Shown here: piece by piece, positions 8,046-19,865 of the stretch
Position numbering within the stretch: the first letter of the stretch is position 1
Layout: every line of letters begins with the position of its first letter
Source of the DNA: Myoxocephalus aenaeus
Taxonomy: Eukaryota; Chordata; Actinopteri; Perciformes; Cottidae
Assembly: GCA_038501785.1 (NCBI GenBank)
Contig: JBAMJR010000040.1
Span: forward strand, 6,702,501 to 6,766,500
Length of the DNA: 64,000 nucleotides
Direction: 5' to 3'
The notes under the pieces: generated by a model
The model's database searches: none
Told to the model about the DNA's origin: nothing
What the model saw: only the letters and a program-made list of their open reading frames with translations
Translations under genes and position numbers: made by a program

Positions 8046-9601
8046 ATGTAGTCCAATATTGTATTGCTATTGGCTTTGGACACTGGTGACTCACTTCACC
8101 AATAACACCATTTCAGCCTCGGGAGTGTTCCCTAAATACCCTTCAAGAAACCTCCAGCCCCCAAAAATCTAATAAAAAAATTACTGACCTTTATTTGCAA
8201 CATTTTCAGGCTATGGTTAAAAACAAATTTGGTAAATAAAAGATTCAAAAATATTTTATATCAATATATTGTTGCCATTATATTTCAATTTCAAGTGTGA
8301 GAGTTAACCAAAAGATAAGTTGGAGATGATTTCCTAGCATGCTTGTTCTCTCAACATTAAATGTTCTTTACATTAAAAACATTAAAAACAGAGAATTATT
8401 GCATTTTCAACTCTTTGTTGCACATTTTGTGACCTGTGAGGAATTATGTCTAAACGCAGTACTTAGTATAAATAAGGAACAGCTGAAAGTCGTGTCACGG
8501 TACAAACAAATCACAAGTGTCAGGAATGTTTGTCATGCAAATCCAACATGCATCCCGCTTTTGTCTTCCCCTCGTTCCTTTTAATCTCCATTCTTCTGGA
8601 GTCGGAGTGGAAAAAGACAAAGGTTTGTCTTTTTAAAGTTGGCAGGGCTCCTTGATCTGCTGCCGCTAATTGACACACTCAAAATTTGTAAGCCAGAGCG
8701 AAAGGCAAACATGTCATAAAACTTTCATGATCAAACAACGCTGGCTTCGCCTGGCTGACAGTTTATTGTGAAGAAACCACGTCTGCTCTGCGAGGGCTCC
8801 GGTTCAAAACTTTGCCGTTATAATTTGTGTTTACTATGTTGCCTATACTGTAAGTAGGGAGTTTATAAGACGGTGCTCAGTATATTTTGCGCGCATGTCG
8901 CGGTAATCCCCTGTATCTTTAATCCCGTGTCTTTAAAATGGTTCTCCCTTCCACCAAAAGTCCTTTTAAAAAAGAAATGTGAGTTCAGGCCTGTTCAGGT
9001 GTGTCAGTGCATGAAGGAGGGCGGGGGTCCCTTCTGCACTAACCCCAAAAAGTCATCTTCACTGAGAGCGCATACTCCTGATGAAGGGGAGCCAGATTTT
9101 GTTCCACGCCACCAGTCTCCTGCTTTTCTCCCTCTTTATCTAACCCGTTCTCTCACTTGTTCTCCTCTGTCGTTCTCTCTCTCTCCAGGCTCACCTGATT
9201 CACCGCTCACTCTTTGAAACCTCTTTGGACTCCTCTGAAGAAGCTCATCTGAGAGTTCACGCAAAACTAGATTTTTTTTTGTGGTCTGGGAGTGAGGTTA
9301 GGGAGAGTGGGGGGACTCTTTTGAGGCTCTTTGATGCAAAACTTTACATCTTCCCCCTTCACAGAAAGTTAGAGTACACTGCATGGAAGCTGTCTGGAGT
9401 TCTGTGAATAATTCTTTGGAGACTCATCTCTGGTGGAGGACTATCAAAGCGAGAGTCTTCAAAACAGATATTATTATATGCTGGATTTCACGGCAGCGCG
9501 ATATGCACAGACTGCCTTTTTCTTTTAAATATACAGCCAGCGCGATGGATGGGCCGTACAGCTGCGAAGAGAGACAAGGCAGATAGCGACTTGTGAAGGC
9601 T

Positions 9602-9604
<3 letters not shown>
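8046..9604. other. No gene recognised
   Basis: This is mixed-composition DNA. Short open frames (8339-8584, 8873-9217, 9225-9407) have no family features. The pyrimidine-rich tract at 9110-9200 is low complexity. No transposon ends with duplications were found. Confidence 0.45.

Positions 9605-9644
<40 letters not shown>
9605..9644. repeat. (AC)n microsatellite
   Basis: This is an uninterrupted AC dinucleotide array. Confidence 0.95.
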
Positions 9645-9646
<2 letters not shown>

Positions 9647-11912
9647 AGCCAACCTGCATGGGTTCAACAGCAACATAAAGCTTGACGGTGCAGGAATGTT
9701 TCTAATTAGAAAGCCCGCATCCTGAATTCTAACAATCCCGAAACCCTTTTAACATTCACTTGATATTCAGAGTGTCTTCCCGTAGATGTTGCCCAAAAAA
9801 CGCCTCTCTCTTTTTTTGTCTTTTGAAGAAATTATTGTCATTTGACGGATATTATTCGGTGAAAATCATAGAGGAAACATTAGGAGTCGCGTGGCTTGAG
9901 TCCACCTTCCTGCACAGACAGAACAAAAAATGTTTTAGCATATCTGAAGGTTCAGTAAATGAAACATGGGAGCCTTGGGTTTCTGTGATACAATTTCAGC
10001 TCTTTCTTTCCAGTATGTTATTCGCAATAAAAGCCCAATCAGTCTGGTACTAAGCCCAGCTAACAGTATGCTGCTCACCGTGACGCTTTCCTTTCACACT
10101 GCACCTCGACCTTGCTCGCAGAAAAGGTCTCCACGCTCCCTTTCTTTCCACTACTTTTGTGAGCATGAAAAGATCTTTTTCCAAGCGTGTGCTCCTCTTA
10201 ACTTTGCATGCCGCCTTCGCACACGCTCCCCCACCAACCGCGCACACACACACACGCCTCCACACTGCATTTATTTGGCTTCTTTAAGTGTTTTAATTAG
10301 CGTCTTTTTCACCATTTGTTAGAAGCGTTGGGATGCCGGCGGATGCCTGCCAAAATGTAAAAAGGTGTGTGGGATGACGTGCAGAGAGGACTCCTAATAT
10401 CCTGTTTCTCTCCTTTGCAATGAGAGGTGAGAGAAGAAGAAGAAGAAGAAGAAGACAAAAAAGATGTAGCCATAGAAAGGAAAGAACCAAGTAGGAGATG
10501 TAACTAGAAATTCGAAAGAGAGAAATCACTCAATTTTCATTTGTTGGAAACACCTGCAGAGTGTTTGCAATTAGCTGTCAATTACCAGCGGTTGTTGTTT
10601 GGCCATCTGTCCGTAAACGCTGCATCTCCCCCGTTATACGCTGCATCTACCCCGTTATTAGAGCCGGCACTGCAACAGAATGCAGTAATTCTACATGCGC
10701 TGAGACACACACACACACACACACACGCACACTTTTCTGCTCTGTTCTTTCTGACCTCAGCAGGATTGACAGTTTAACTGGCATAGATGTTGGTTTAACA
10801 CACACCAGGGATGTTGCAAACGGAGAAGGGATGAGGCCGGCAAGGAGGGAGGGATGTTCGGGTCAGGCCTGCCTCCTCTCCAGTTAATTGGCCTAGCTTG
10901 TAGCGTGCGCTTGACAGATTGAATTATCAAGCTGCCTCCACGGTCTGCAATCCCCCCGCGGTCTATCCTGGTTGACTATTAATGACCGGCTACAGCAGCC
11001 TCCACTGTTCTGCCCGGCTCTGCAGCGGTTCTCTCCGTTCTGCTCTCATTTCTCCCCCGTGTCCGTTTCCTTTATTTAAAACCTTGAGACGACAATTTCT
11101 CGGCATCCGGCTGCCTCCGTCCGTGCTGCTGGATGCACTCGGGTCTTTTCAAATTCTGTTCAATCACAAGAAAAACAACAAACTTTAAAAATCCAACTTT
11201 TTCACGGTAAACGTTGAACTTCTTTTTTTGCGTTTGGCAACTTGTGGGTTTAATTGCCTCGACGCGACCGCTCCCTTGGCTTTGCTCTTCAGAGCAACGG
11301 AGCAGATAATGACAAAGAGTGGAAACAGGACGCAGGTTGAGCTCCCCTCACGCTGTATTCTATTGTACGGACAACCCTAATAGAGAATCAGTGAGGGGGA
11401 AACAGTACTGGCAGAACAAAGTCGCCACGTGGTGCAGAGTTCATTATGGCCCGTGTCCTGAAGGCGGTTACACCGCTCAAACACAGGCCTTCAACAATGG
11501 TTAATACCAGGTTACATTTGCTGCCTGACTGCTTTACTCGCGCTGGCTGGTGAAAGAGTGTCTCTACGCAACAGTGTTGATAGTTTGAATCTCTAGGAGA
11601 AGTGTACATGGGTTAAATGAATCACACCACTGTCTTTAAAGAGGCTATAATCAATATTTTCATATTAACAATGGATGAATTGACAACTTGTGTGCGATGA
11701 ACGAACTCACAGAGATTCATCACCCTGACTCTACGTAGCTTTTCAGAGTCTCATTATTTTGGTTTTGTGGACGTGCAAATGGTGAAGCCCGGGCGTCTTG
11801 ATACTGACGCACACGGCACCCTGTAGGGGTCTGTATGAGACACACCATGCCTTGAACTCATTCCAACGTAAACTCAGTCACTATTACACGCTCAGAGAAT
11901 CGGACACAGTAT
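9645..11912. other. No gene recognised; short microsatellites
   Basis: It contains a (GAA)n run at 10432-10455 and an (AC)n run at 10703-10732. The block at 10880-10960 has mixed composition with homeodomain-like words (AGTTAATTGG, GATTGAATTATCAAG) and could be a conserved non-coding element. That needs a cross-species alignment. No exon was found. Confidence 0.4.
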
Positions 11913-12128
11913 CGGCGGCTGTAGCTCAGGGGGATGAGTGGTCGTCCCGCAACCACAAGTAGCGGGCTCGATCCCCAGTCCCCCCATAGCTCACATGTCG
12001 AAGTGTCCCTGAGCAAGACACTGAACCCTTAACTGCTCCCCGGGCGCCTCACAGGGCTGCCCACTGCTCCCGATCCAGGGATGGGTCAAATGCAGAGAAG
12101 AATTTCCCCAAGGGGATTAATAAAGTGC
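11913..12128 (+). mobile_element. tRNA-derived SINE (copy 1)
   Basis: The head has a polymerase III A-box-like TGTAGCTCAGGGGG and a B-box-like GGGCTCGATCCC (about 11964-11975), as in a tRNA. It is followed by a body containing CATGTCGAAGTGTCCCTGAG and CAAGACACTGAACCC, and a tail ending AATAAAGTGCATG. The GAGCAAGACACT core is shared with the SINE at 50340. The head does not fold into a fully intact tRNA, so this is a retroposon and not a tRNA gene. Confidence 0.8.
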
Positions 12129-12277
12129 ATGTTTCTTTTTCTTTTCTTTAAGAGCGTTGGATAGGCCAAAGACATTTGACTTTCGTAAGACAAAAGTTGA
12201 GGATTTGTATTGACAGCTTCATGTCAGGTGATGCTACGTCACATGACTTTATGTCCAAAGCATAAGTTGTGTTACAT

Positions 12278-12779
12278 AGGGTGACCAGATTTGAGTTTGT
12301 GAAAAAGAGGACACTTCGTCGCGGGGGGGTAGTGTATAGCATGCCGCATATGAATATATGTGAATGCATACAAATGTCACAAATTAAATGACAAAAATGA
12401 CACAAATGACTATATGAACATCTGTTTATTGAACTTTAACAAAATTGCAAAGTGCAAATGTAAAACAAATCTTTTTTGTGGCATTTAGTCCAGTGCTTCT
12501 TTAATGTGTCTTGTCCATATTCTAAATAATAAATACTTTATATACAGTGTTTCCCCTAGGTTTACAGCTTCGGGGGAGGCGACACAAACACTTAAAGCAG
12601 TGGTTCTCAAACTTTTTCTGTAAATAACTTCATTTTGTGACTCCATATGTGCTTTTATAAATAACAGAATAAAGAAAATTGCAATCACTTTCAAGTAAAT
12701 CAGATTGCTCCATCAGGCATTTTTTTTAGGTCTCGAAAAGAGGACATGTCCGGGAAAAAGAGGACGTCTGGTCACCCTA
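12278..12779. mobile_element. hAT-type MITE, copy 1
   Basis: Ends AGGGTGACCAGA and TCTGGTCACCCTA are inverted repeats. The flanks TGTTACAT (12270-12277) and CGTTACAT (12780-12787) agree at 7 of 8 positions, as expected for an 8-bp hAT duplication. Subterminal GAGGAC words recur near both ends (AAAAAGAGGACACTTCG; AAAAGAGGACATGTCC; AAAGAGGACGTC). The interior differs from the copy at 46841 and holds pieces of other hAT ends (GCAGTGGTTCTCAAA at 12598). No coding capacity is seen. Confidence 0.85.
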
Positions 12780-12787
12780 CGTTACAT

Positions 12788-14749
12788 GCGTACTTATTTG
12801 AAGCCAAACCATGATTCTTTTTTTTTTTACCAACCCTAACCAAGTAGTTGTATTGCCTTAACATAACTGCCTCTGGTTCACAATGCTATCCCCGCGTTAC
12901 AACGTTAACCACAACCGTCTCACTGCACAAAGGCGGCAGAATATGACGAGTAGGGACGAGATCAGTTTGTTACAGTTTTGATTCACTCTCATAGCTCATA
13001 TAAAGTCGCTTCTGGCTTCTGTGAAGAAGCTCTAAAGAGCAACCGTAAAGGCACCTACCGAGGACCAAACGGGAGGAGTCAGACACTTTGAACAGGAGTT
13101 GGTAGAGACCAATAACAGAGTTAAAAGAAGAGTGAATGCATAGACCATGACCGTAAGATAATTCTCTATTTTTCCAACACCATTTTGGTGAAAAACCACT
13201 TTTTGAAGAAGCACTTTATCAGTCTAATCCTTTTCAAACTTTTTTTTTCTCAAAGGGACATGATTTACACTGCCTTTGCTCTAGCAAAACTGAAACATTT
13301 AACACTTCCATGAAACAAAATGTATTTGTGTAGCCTGTACAAGGATGTCTTTTAAGTAAAGCCAATTCTTCTTCTCACACGAAAAGCAGTTGGAATGATT
13401 TTTCTCTTTCTGTAAGCATTATTCAGACTATTTGGGAGCTCTTCATGGTGACATTTTGTGGTCCTGGTAATTCTTGGCTGTTTGACAGATGATTCAGTCC
13501 CCAGTCCATTTTCATTGTTAAGACATCAGGGGATGCTTTCGAATTAATTTCGCTCATTGGGAATTAATTTCCTGCGTGGCAGCGAAACACATTGTACAAG
13601 CAATTCTTGTAAATCTAACCGGGCTTCTTCAACATGATTTTAGGACTAACTAACGTTAAAGACATACTACAAACAGACATGAAAACATGAAGTCTATGAA
13701 CAACCTGTAATGCAACACTGCTCTCTCTCTCCATTCAAAAAAAAAAATATAGGATGCTGTGAACAAGGAAAGGTCTCGTCTTTTTCTTTCTTAATTTTGG
13801 CCTTCTTTTCATGTCTCTCTAAATTCCGAGTAAATCTTTTTATAAAGGTCTGTGGATTACCCTGAGTAACGTTTTCAATGGAATGGTTCAATGCTTGGAG
13901 TTAAGCTGTTGCAGTGCCATGGTAGTGAGAACTCAACCCTCTGACCAAAGTCAAGCCAAGCTAATAGACAAAACACAAAGAAAGAAAACATCTTCACCAA
14001 ACGGACTAAACAACGAAAAGTGATACAAATTCAAAGTTGATTATGGCTCTGAGTTACTTCAACATGCTTGCTATATACTCGTTGTGGAGCAGACCCCTGC
14101 AATAATATCTGAATTAGATTACTCAACTTCAGTGTGTTTTGTTATGACGCACAAAGTGTTTTTATTTGATCTCTGAGAACTCACCCTTTCAAGATATTTC
14201 GACTCATGTCAGTTAAAACATGTTTGTGTTAAACAGAGTTTGTACAAAATGACCACCAGCTCAGAGTGAAGTGCTTTTACACAGCTCACATTGGCAATTA
14301 CATAGAAGTGGTATGCTTTTTTCTTTCTTTTTTACAGACAGTTTGAGGTCCACTCAGAATCAAATGAAATGTAGAAAAATACATCCTTTTGTCCAGACCG
14401 GCATATTTCTCAGTATTGAAACTGAGGCTGGTATAGTGGTGATAATGGTGCCACCTCCCGCTGGGGCTGAAACCAGGCTGCCTGCTGGCTTCCTGACAAA
14501 CCTAGCATTACTGTATAATCAGTGCTTATACCAGCACTTGCACCAGGCAGCTACACAGGAACGACACGCAAACGCGCACACAAACGCGCTCGCACTCCCA
14601 TGCTATAAAAACAAAAATGCATCAGCTTGGGCATAAACAGTGACTTTTGCATGCACACACGGACGCAAGCTAACGTATACACGGACCTCCACGTGAGCAC
14701 AACACAGGCCCAACTGTGCCAATGCATGCCTCCTCATACAAATTATCCG

Positions 14750-14790
<41 letters not shown>

Positions 14791-16264
14791 CCCCACACAC
14801 ACACAGCTTGTGTGTCGGCCATTGTGAGTGACAGTGAGTAGTAGCGGCAGTTATCTGTGTATGCGGGGTCGGTATGTGTCGTCTTAAAATGCCAACCGTG
14901 GGCGTCTTACTTGAAGATAAGATATTGAGAGATGTGAAGGCGAGGCTTGCAGACCAACTTTCGGTGCAAACTTCAAGATAAATGTGTGTGTGTGTGTGTG
15001 TGTGTGTAGTGGGATGACCAAAAAGAAAATGCAGGAGGAGAGAGAAAGAGAGAATCCTATTCCAATTATCTCTCTAGGCCTGTCCCTGTGACAAATGTCA
15101 GATAAGACTTTTGCAGTGATAAAACCCACCTGACCCTCAGGACTTTTGACCCTTCTCAGACTTGGTAGCACTAAGACTCTTGGTACATTGTCTCTTCTGA
15201 TAGGCCGCTGAGCCGAAAGGGGAAATGGGATTCCTTTCTCAGCTGAATTAATTCAATAAAAAGAAGAAAAAAAAGCAATTTTTTTGGGACCTCTTTCTTT
15301 GCGTTTGAGGCAGCAGGGTGGTCGTTAGGAGGCCCAGGAAAAGGAAAAGCCCCCAGCCTGCTGAGGTATTATGGAGCTCAGTCAGATTTATGCACAGGCA
15401 TATTCTGCCGGATCTTTCATGCATCCCCGCTCGCAATCTGCGTGAAATTGAGGTGTGATTCGGGGAGGTGGCAGATAGTTTTGCAATCAGTATCTAGAGG
15501 GCTGCGGGCTAATCACATTTTGTGAATAAAAGAGAGGTCAAAGGTGCAGTTCACTGAGTCACTGATGAGTCAAGAAAAGAAATAAGTAGATACTTATAAT
15601 CAAATGATTTAATAAGTAAACCCATGCCAAAATGTTTCCATTGAAATTCAGCTCTGAAAAAAAAGTCTTTCTACTACTCAAAATGAATGCAGTGTGAGTC
15701 ACTAAATAACACTTTGGGTTGAAGTACAAAGCAATGGAATGAAATGAGGTTGCATATAAAACCTGAACAGCGGGCCATCTGATATCTTTATGAAATCCCA
15801 ATTTAATTCTGCGATCTTGTCGCCAGATGTGAACTGGATGAATTCTTCTCAAAATGTTTTATTAAAAAAGATGCATTTGCTGTGGTACATGAGCAGTGTA
15901 TTGCTGGACCCTTCAGATGACTAGTGGTCACAGGTCATTAAGGCCATAATACACCTGAAATGTAAGTGTGCCTGGTCCTGAAACACTACAAGCTCCACTC
16001 GTGCGGTTTTATTAGGCCAATCTAATAAACTCCAGATCAGCTGGATTTACCAAGGAGCCAACTCACTCCCCAGAGATCCAGCTACGTTCTGATCTGATTG
16101 CAGGCATCATATCACATTTTGAAAGATGTCTCATTGGTCACCGTGTCCCGTGTCTTGCAAGCCCATTTCATGTTTTCGTGCATGTCTTTCTGCACGTTGT
16201 CCAAATTGTTCATGGGCAGCTTTTCCTTTTGTTTCCTGTGTCCTATTTATCTTTTATTCTGTAT
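12788..16264. other. No gene recognised; microsatellites
   Basis: It contains (CT)n at 14751-14788, followed by a short C run and (CA)n, and (TG)n at 14983-15007. There is an A run at 13738-13747. Open frames such as 14271-14636 show no protein features. No transposon with clear ends was found. Confidence 0.4.
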
Positions 16265-16545
16265 TGCTGCTGTTTCTTTTTTGACAGTACACCACTTTGG
16301 TCTAGACTTAAATATCTCAACAATTATGAGAAAGATTGCCATGAAATTCTCGTCACTTGACTTTGCCGAGCCACTGACTTTTCATCCGGTGCCCAACGTC
16401 AACTGGATGGACCCAATATTTGGTACAGACATTTATGGGTGCTATACACTGTATCCTAATGACTGTGGTGACACAGCACTTCTAATCAGGGACAATTAGC
16501 AAATGTTAGCGTTCTGACCGGCTGAACTAAGAACATACTCCGAGC
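16265..16545 (-). repeat. Unclassified fish interspersed repeat A (copy 1)
   Basis: Words such as ACCACTTTGGTCTAGACTTA, ATATCTCAACAATTATGAGA and GATTGCCATGAAATT read, on the opposite strand, like the copies at 48126 and 63560. Those carry CATGGCAATCCATCCA and GTTGAGATATTTTGGTC. This is a familiar widespread teleost repeat whose transposon class I cannot state. The open frame 16098-16499 overlaps it and is not a gene. Confidence 0.65.
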
Positions 16546-16624
16546 CCGGCAGCTGTGCATGCGGTTGTAATCTTGTTGAGATCTGAAGGGGACAACAGTG
16601 ACAGTTGAATGGTCGGCGCAATTT

Positions 16625-16641
16625 CCCCCCCCCCCCCCCCC
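16625..16641. repeat. Poly-C tract
   Basis: This is a run of 17 consecutive C bases. Confidence 0.95.
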
Positions 16642-16761
16642 TACATAAAGCCGAAACAGGCTGGTTGGTTGCACGCTCAGTTCACCAACACAGTTATCCA
16701 TTAACTGCAGCAGCTCTTGCAACACTTGAATGACAACACATTGTCAGTCTTTCAACCTGAA

Positions 16762-16762
16762 T

Positions 16763-16845
<83 letters not shown>
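16762..16845. repeat. Long (TG)n microsatellite
   Basis: A TG array of about 84 bp with a single interruption near its start. Confidence 0.95.
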
Positions 16846-16846
<1 letters not shown>

Positions 16847-18929
16847 CGAGCAGCACCTGCCTCTGCTGGTGCAATTCTAACAGTCATCATATAGAAACAA
16901 AGAGACACATTGGATGGTTATCGGACATCGGAAAAGCCAACAACCAGAAAGCACGAGCATTCAATGGACTCGTATTCGATCAGCGAGCTGCAGGCTAAAG
17001 CCACTTCAACGCTTGCGGTCATACATACGGAACATGGTGCAGTTGCATGTGGCCTTTATATCGTGGGTAAGTGGACTGGTGGTGTAAGTGAGGGCGAGCC
17101 ACACTTGCCACACTGTGTATAATCGGACTTGCATGCATGCGAGTACATGTCAGAACCGGAGACTCATGGAATGACAAGTTACTTATTGTACAAGGGCCAT
17201 TTCTTAGTTCTCTTAGAGTCCTAAGAAAGACATTGTAACTGACAAAAGATGCATAGATGGTCAATCTGGGCTAGCTTTTTATCATCCAGAGATGGATGGT
17301 CTTAGGGGCAGCTAGGTTTGAGACGAATGGCTCGGTTGTTTGCAATGTAGGAGCTGGTCCAGACTATCATTAGATGTTATCTCTTTGAAATGCTGTTTGG
17401 CAGGAAACTGCATGTTTATTTAAAAAAAAAAAAAAGGTCTCACAGTGGGGAGCCGAGACTCCTCATTTACACCAATAATCTTTTTTGCTTTCAAACTGAT
17501 ACACTGACAGTAAGTGTCTGAGCGGTTTGGACCTCCCGTTGTGTACACCAGGATTGGCTGGACGGATCCCCGGCCTCGTTCGGTCTAGGGAGGTGTGTTC
17601 TAATGCAAGGATTCAGGGGTTTCTAAGGATATAATCGCTCTCCTGCAGAGAAGCTGGTAAAAAGGCAGATATACACAATTACACAGTTCATGACTACTGT
17701 CATGAACTGAGCTTAATGTTGTTTAAAAAAAATACGTGGCCGTACCATTTCCCTGTCATCAAGCGGTCTAATTGGCAAGTTTGTTTCATTGTCTGGATTA
17801 CTTTTCTGTTGCGTCCTCTCGAGTATGAGGTAACTCCTCTACTCCTCTGTCTGCTTTAGATGTCTCATCATTGGTGCCACTTTCTATATCAGAACTATAA
17901 CTCCACACTGCTATCAACACAGAGCTTTTGGTTTGTGTCTTCAAGGAATGATAATTTCCCATTTTTGTGAGGGTTACCCTGGCTGGTTGGCAGTAGATAC
18001 TGCAGTGACTGTGTTTCCAACTCCTAGTCCCGTCTCGTGTCTTTCTCTGTCTTCCTCTCTTTAAGTGACTTTGTCTATCTTTGTCTTTATTATTGGAAAC
18101 GAACCCACTCGGGTGTCAGCCAAGTAAAAAATGAAACTGCACTGTGCACACACTCTGAGTTACTCATGCGCTGCCTGAGAAATAATGATATATATACACT
18201 ATGTCACTACTGAGGTGAACGGTGAGAGCCAAAGACACACAGTGTGTGAAGAAGGTAAAAATCCAAAACACTCATATTGAGTATCTGTCTCTTGAGTCTC
18301 AAAGTGCTTTGTTAATTTTTCCTCGGTCTGTTCCTTAAGAATGGTATTTAGAGCTACTGTACCCTGTGGAGTCGCTGGCCGGTAGCTCTATGGAGTCTTG
18401 TTTTATGAAAGGGTACGGGAGCACAAAAGGCCTGAGGTAATTTGAATCTCATATCAACTGAATACCTATTTGTGAAATTGTATTAATCCTGGATAATCGT
18501 ACTAAACGTGGAAACTTTAGTACCACTGAATTTAATATATTTAGATTTAATATATTTAAATCATTCCCTCTTTGACATTTCCAAAAGGTACTTGATTATC
18601 AAAAGAAAAAGCGTCCAATATTTGTTCACAAAGTTCAAGCTGCTGTAACGTGAAATTTCAGATTTGCGAATGTTTTGGGGCTACGAAGGATGGATCTGTC
18701 CTATCGGATAACATTCTAAAAGACTTTACATGGGCCAAAGAAAGTTGAGACAAGTGACGGAGACTATCTGAAACTGAACATGAAAAGAAACTTGTTTTTT
18801 GACATTTTCACACAAATCTCATAAATTTACATGGATCGAAAGCCCAAACAATCACTGTGCGGTACAATGAGTTTTTTTAAATTTTTGTATTTTGTTCATA
18901 CGCTTGTGGGCGACGTCATAAACATTCCT
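16846..18929. other. No gene recognised
   Basis: A small perfect hairpin sits at 17684-17709 (11-bp arms, CAGTTCATGAC, 4-base loop). The rest is mixed-composition DNA without splice-bounded open frames or transposon ends that I can support. Confidence 0.4.
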
Positions 18930-19485
18930 GGTGCCGGCAAAGGCCGAGAACAAGAAGACTGCTATCCAGCAAATAAGGACGCAAGCAATGTAGGTTTCCA
19001 AATTTTCTAAAAACTAAATAGATTCAGCACGTTGGACTTCAGGGATTAACACAATGGGTTTTTTCTTCCTTCTGAAACCCCCTGCTACCAGACTCCACTG
19101 TACCATGCACCCGTCAGCCCGCATCCCACCACGACGTGACATCCCAACCAGATGACTTCGGAGTCCGTGTAGAAAAGCTTTACCGCACACTTAAACACTC
19201 TAACACTTTAACATACACTTTTAACTTAAATACACGTCACTTTAACGTACATTCACATTAACGTTGACTGAGCACTTGCTTATCTTACACATATTCCAAT
19301 TCCAATTGCACTGTTGTTTTCGTTGATTGTTGATTGTTGTTTGTCTCGTCTTACGTCCCATGTCCATGTCCAATGTATGTATGCACCTTCCGCCTCAAAA
19401 AATTCCTCGTTTGTGTGAAAACATTCCTGGCGAATAAACGGTTTCTGAATCTGAATCTTTCTGAATCTTTACACGTGACCTGAGG
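18930..19485 (+). mobile_element. Non-LTR retrotransposon 3' end
   Basis: The 3' part has a LINE-tail layout: AATTCCTCGTTTGTGTGAAA, then CATTCCTGGCGAATAAACGG, and a terminal (TCTGAA)n microsatellite (19444-19470). Upstream, CTGCTACCAGACTCCACTG and the CACTTTAAC-rich segment are typical of a LINE 3' UTR. The left boundary is uncertain. No reverse-transcriptase coding is visible, so this is a short 5'-truncated insertion. Confidence 0.55.
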
Positions 19486-19779
19486 GTCCACCCCGTAAAT
19501 ACCCCTAATTAGCAAAGGACGTACAACATGCTGACCACATGCCGAGTAGCATGCCAAAGCACGTGACCCCGTGTGACGAATGGGATGCAGACAAAGCTTT
19601 GTGTTGCTGCTCAGCTCCCGGTTCATTACGGGGTTTCAATATTGCCTGCTTTACTGCGACCGATGCACCGATAGACGGTCAAGCTCTCCGTCCTTCTTAC
19701 CCTCGCTTGTGAATACCCGAGCCCCTATACTTAGGTCAGCATCTCTTGGTGCCTTCACCTCGCTTCTAAGTGTGATGCA

Positions 19780-19808
19780 CACACACACACGCACGCACAC
19801 GCACGCAC

Positions 19809-19862
<54 letters not shown>
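19780..19862. repeat. (AC)n microsatellite with GCAC interruptions
   Basis: A CA array of about 80 bp, interrupted by GCAC near its left end. Confidence 0.95.

Positions 19863-19865
<3 letters not shown>

Noticed and set aside
11913..11980. tRNA gene
   Set aside because: A- and B-box-like words exist but there is no complete cloverleaf; it is the head of a SINE.
16098..16499. 133-codon plus-strand frame
   Set aside because: Its second half is interspersed repeat A.
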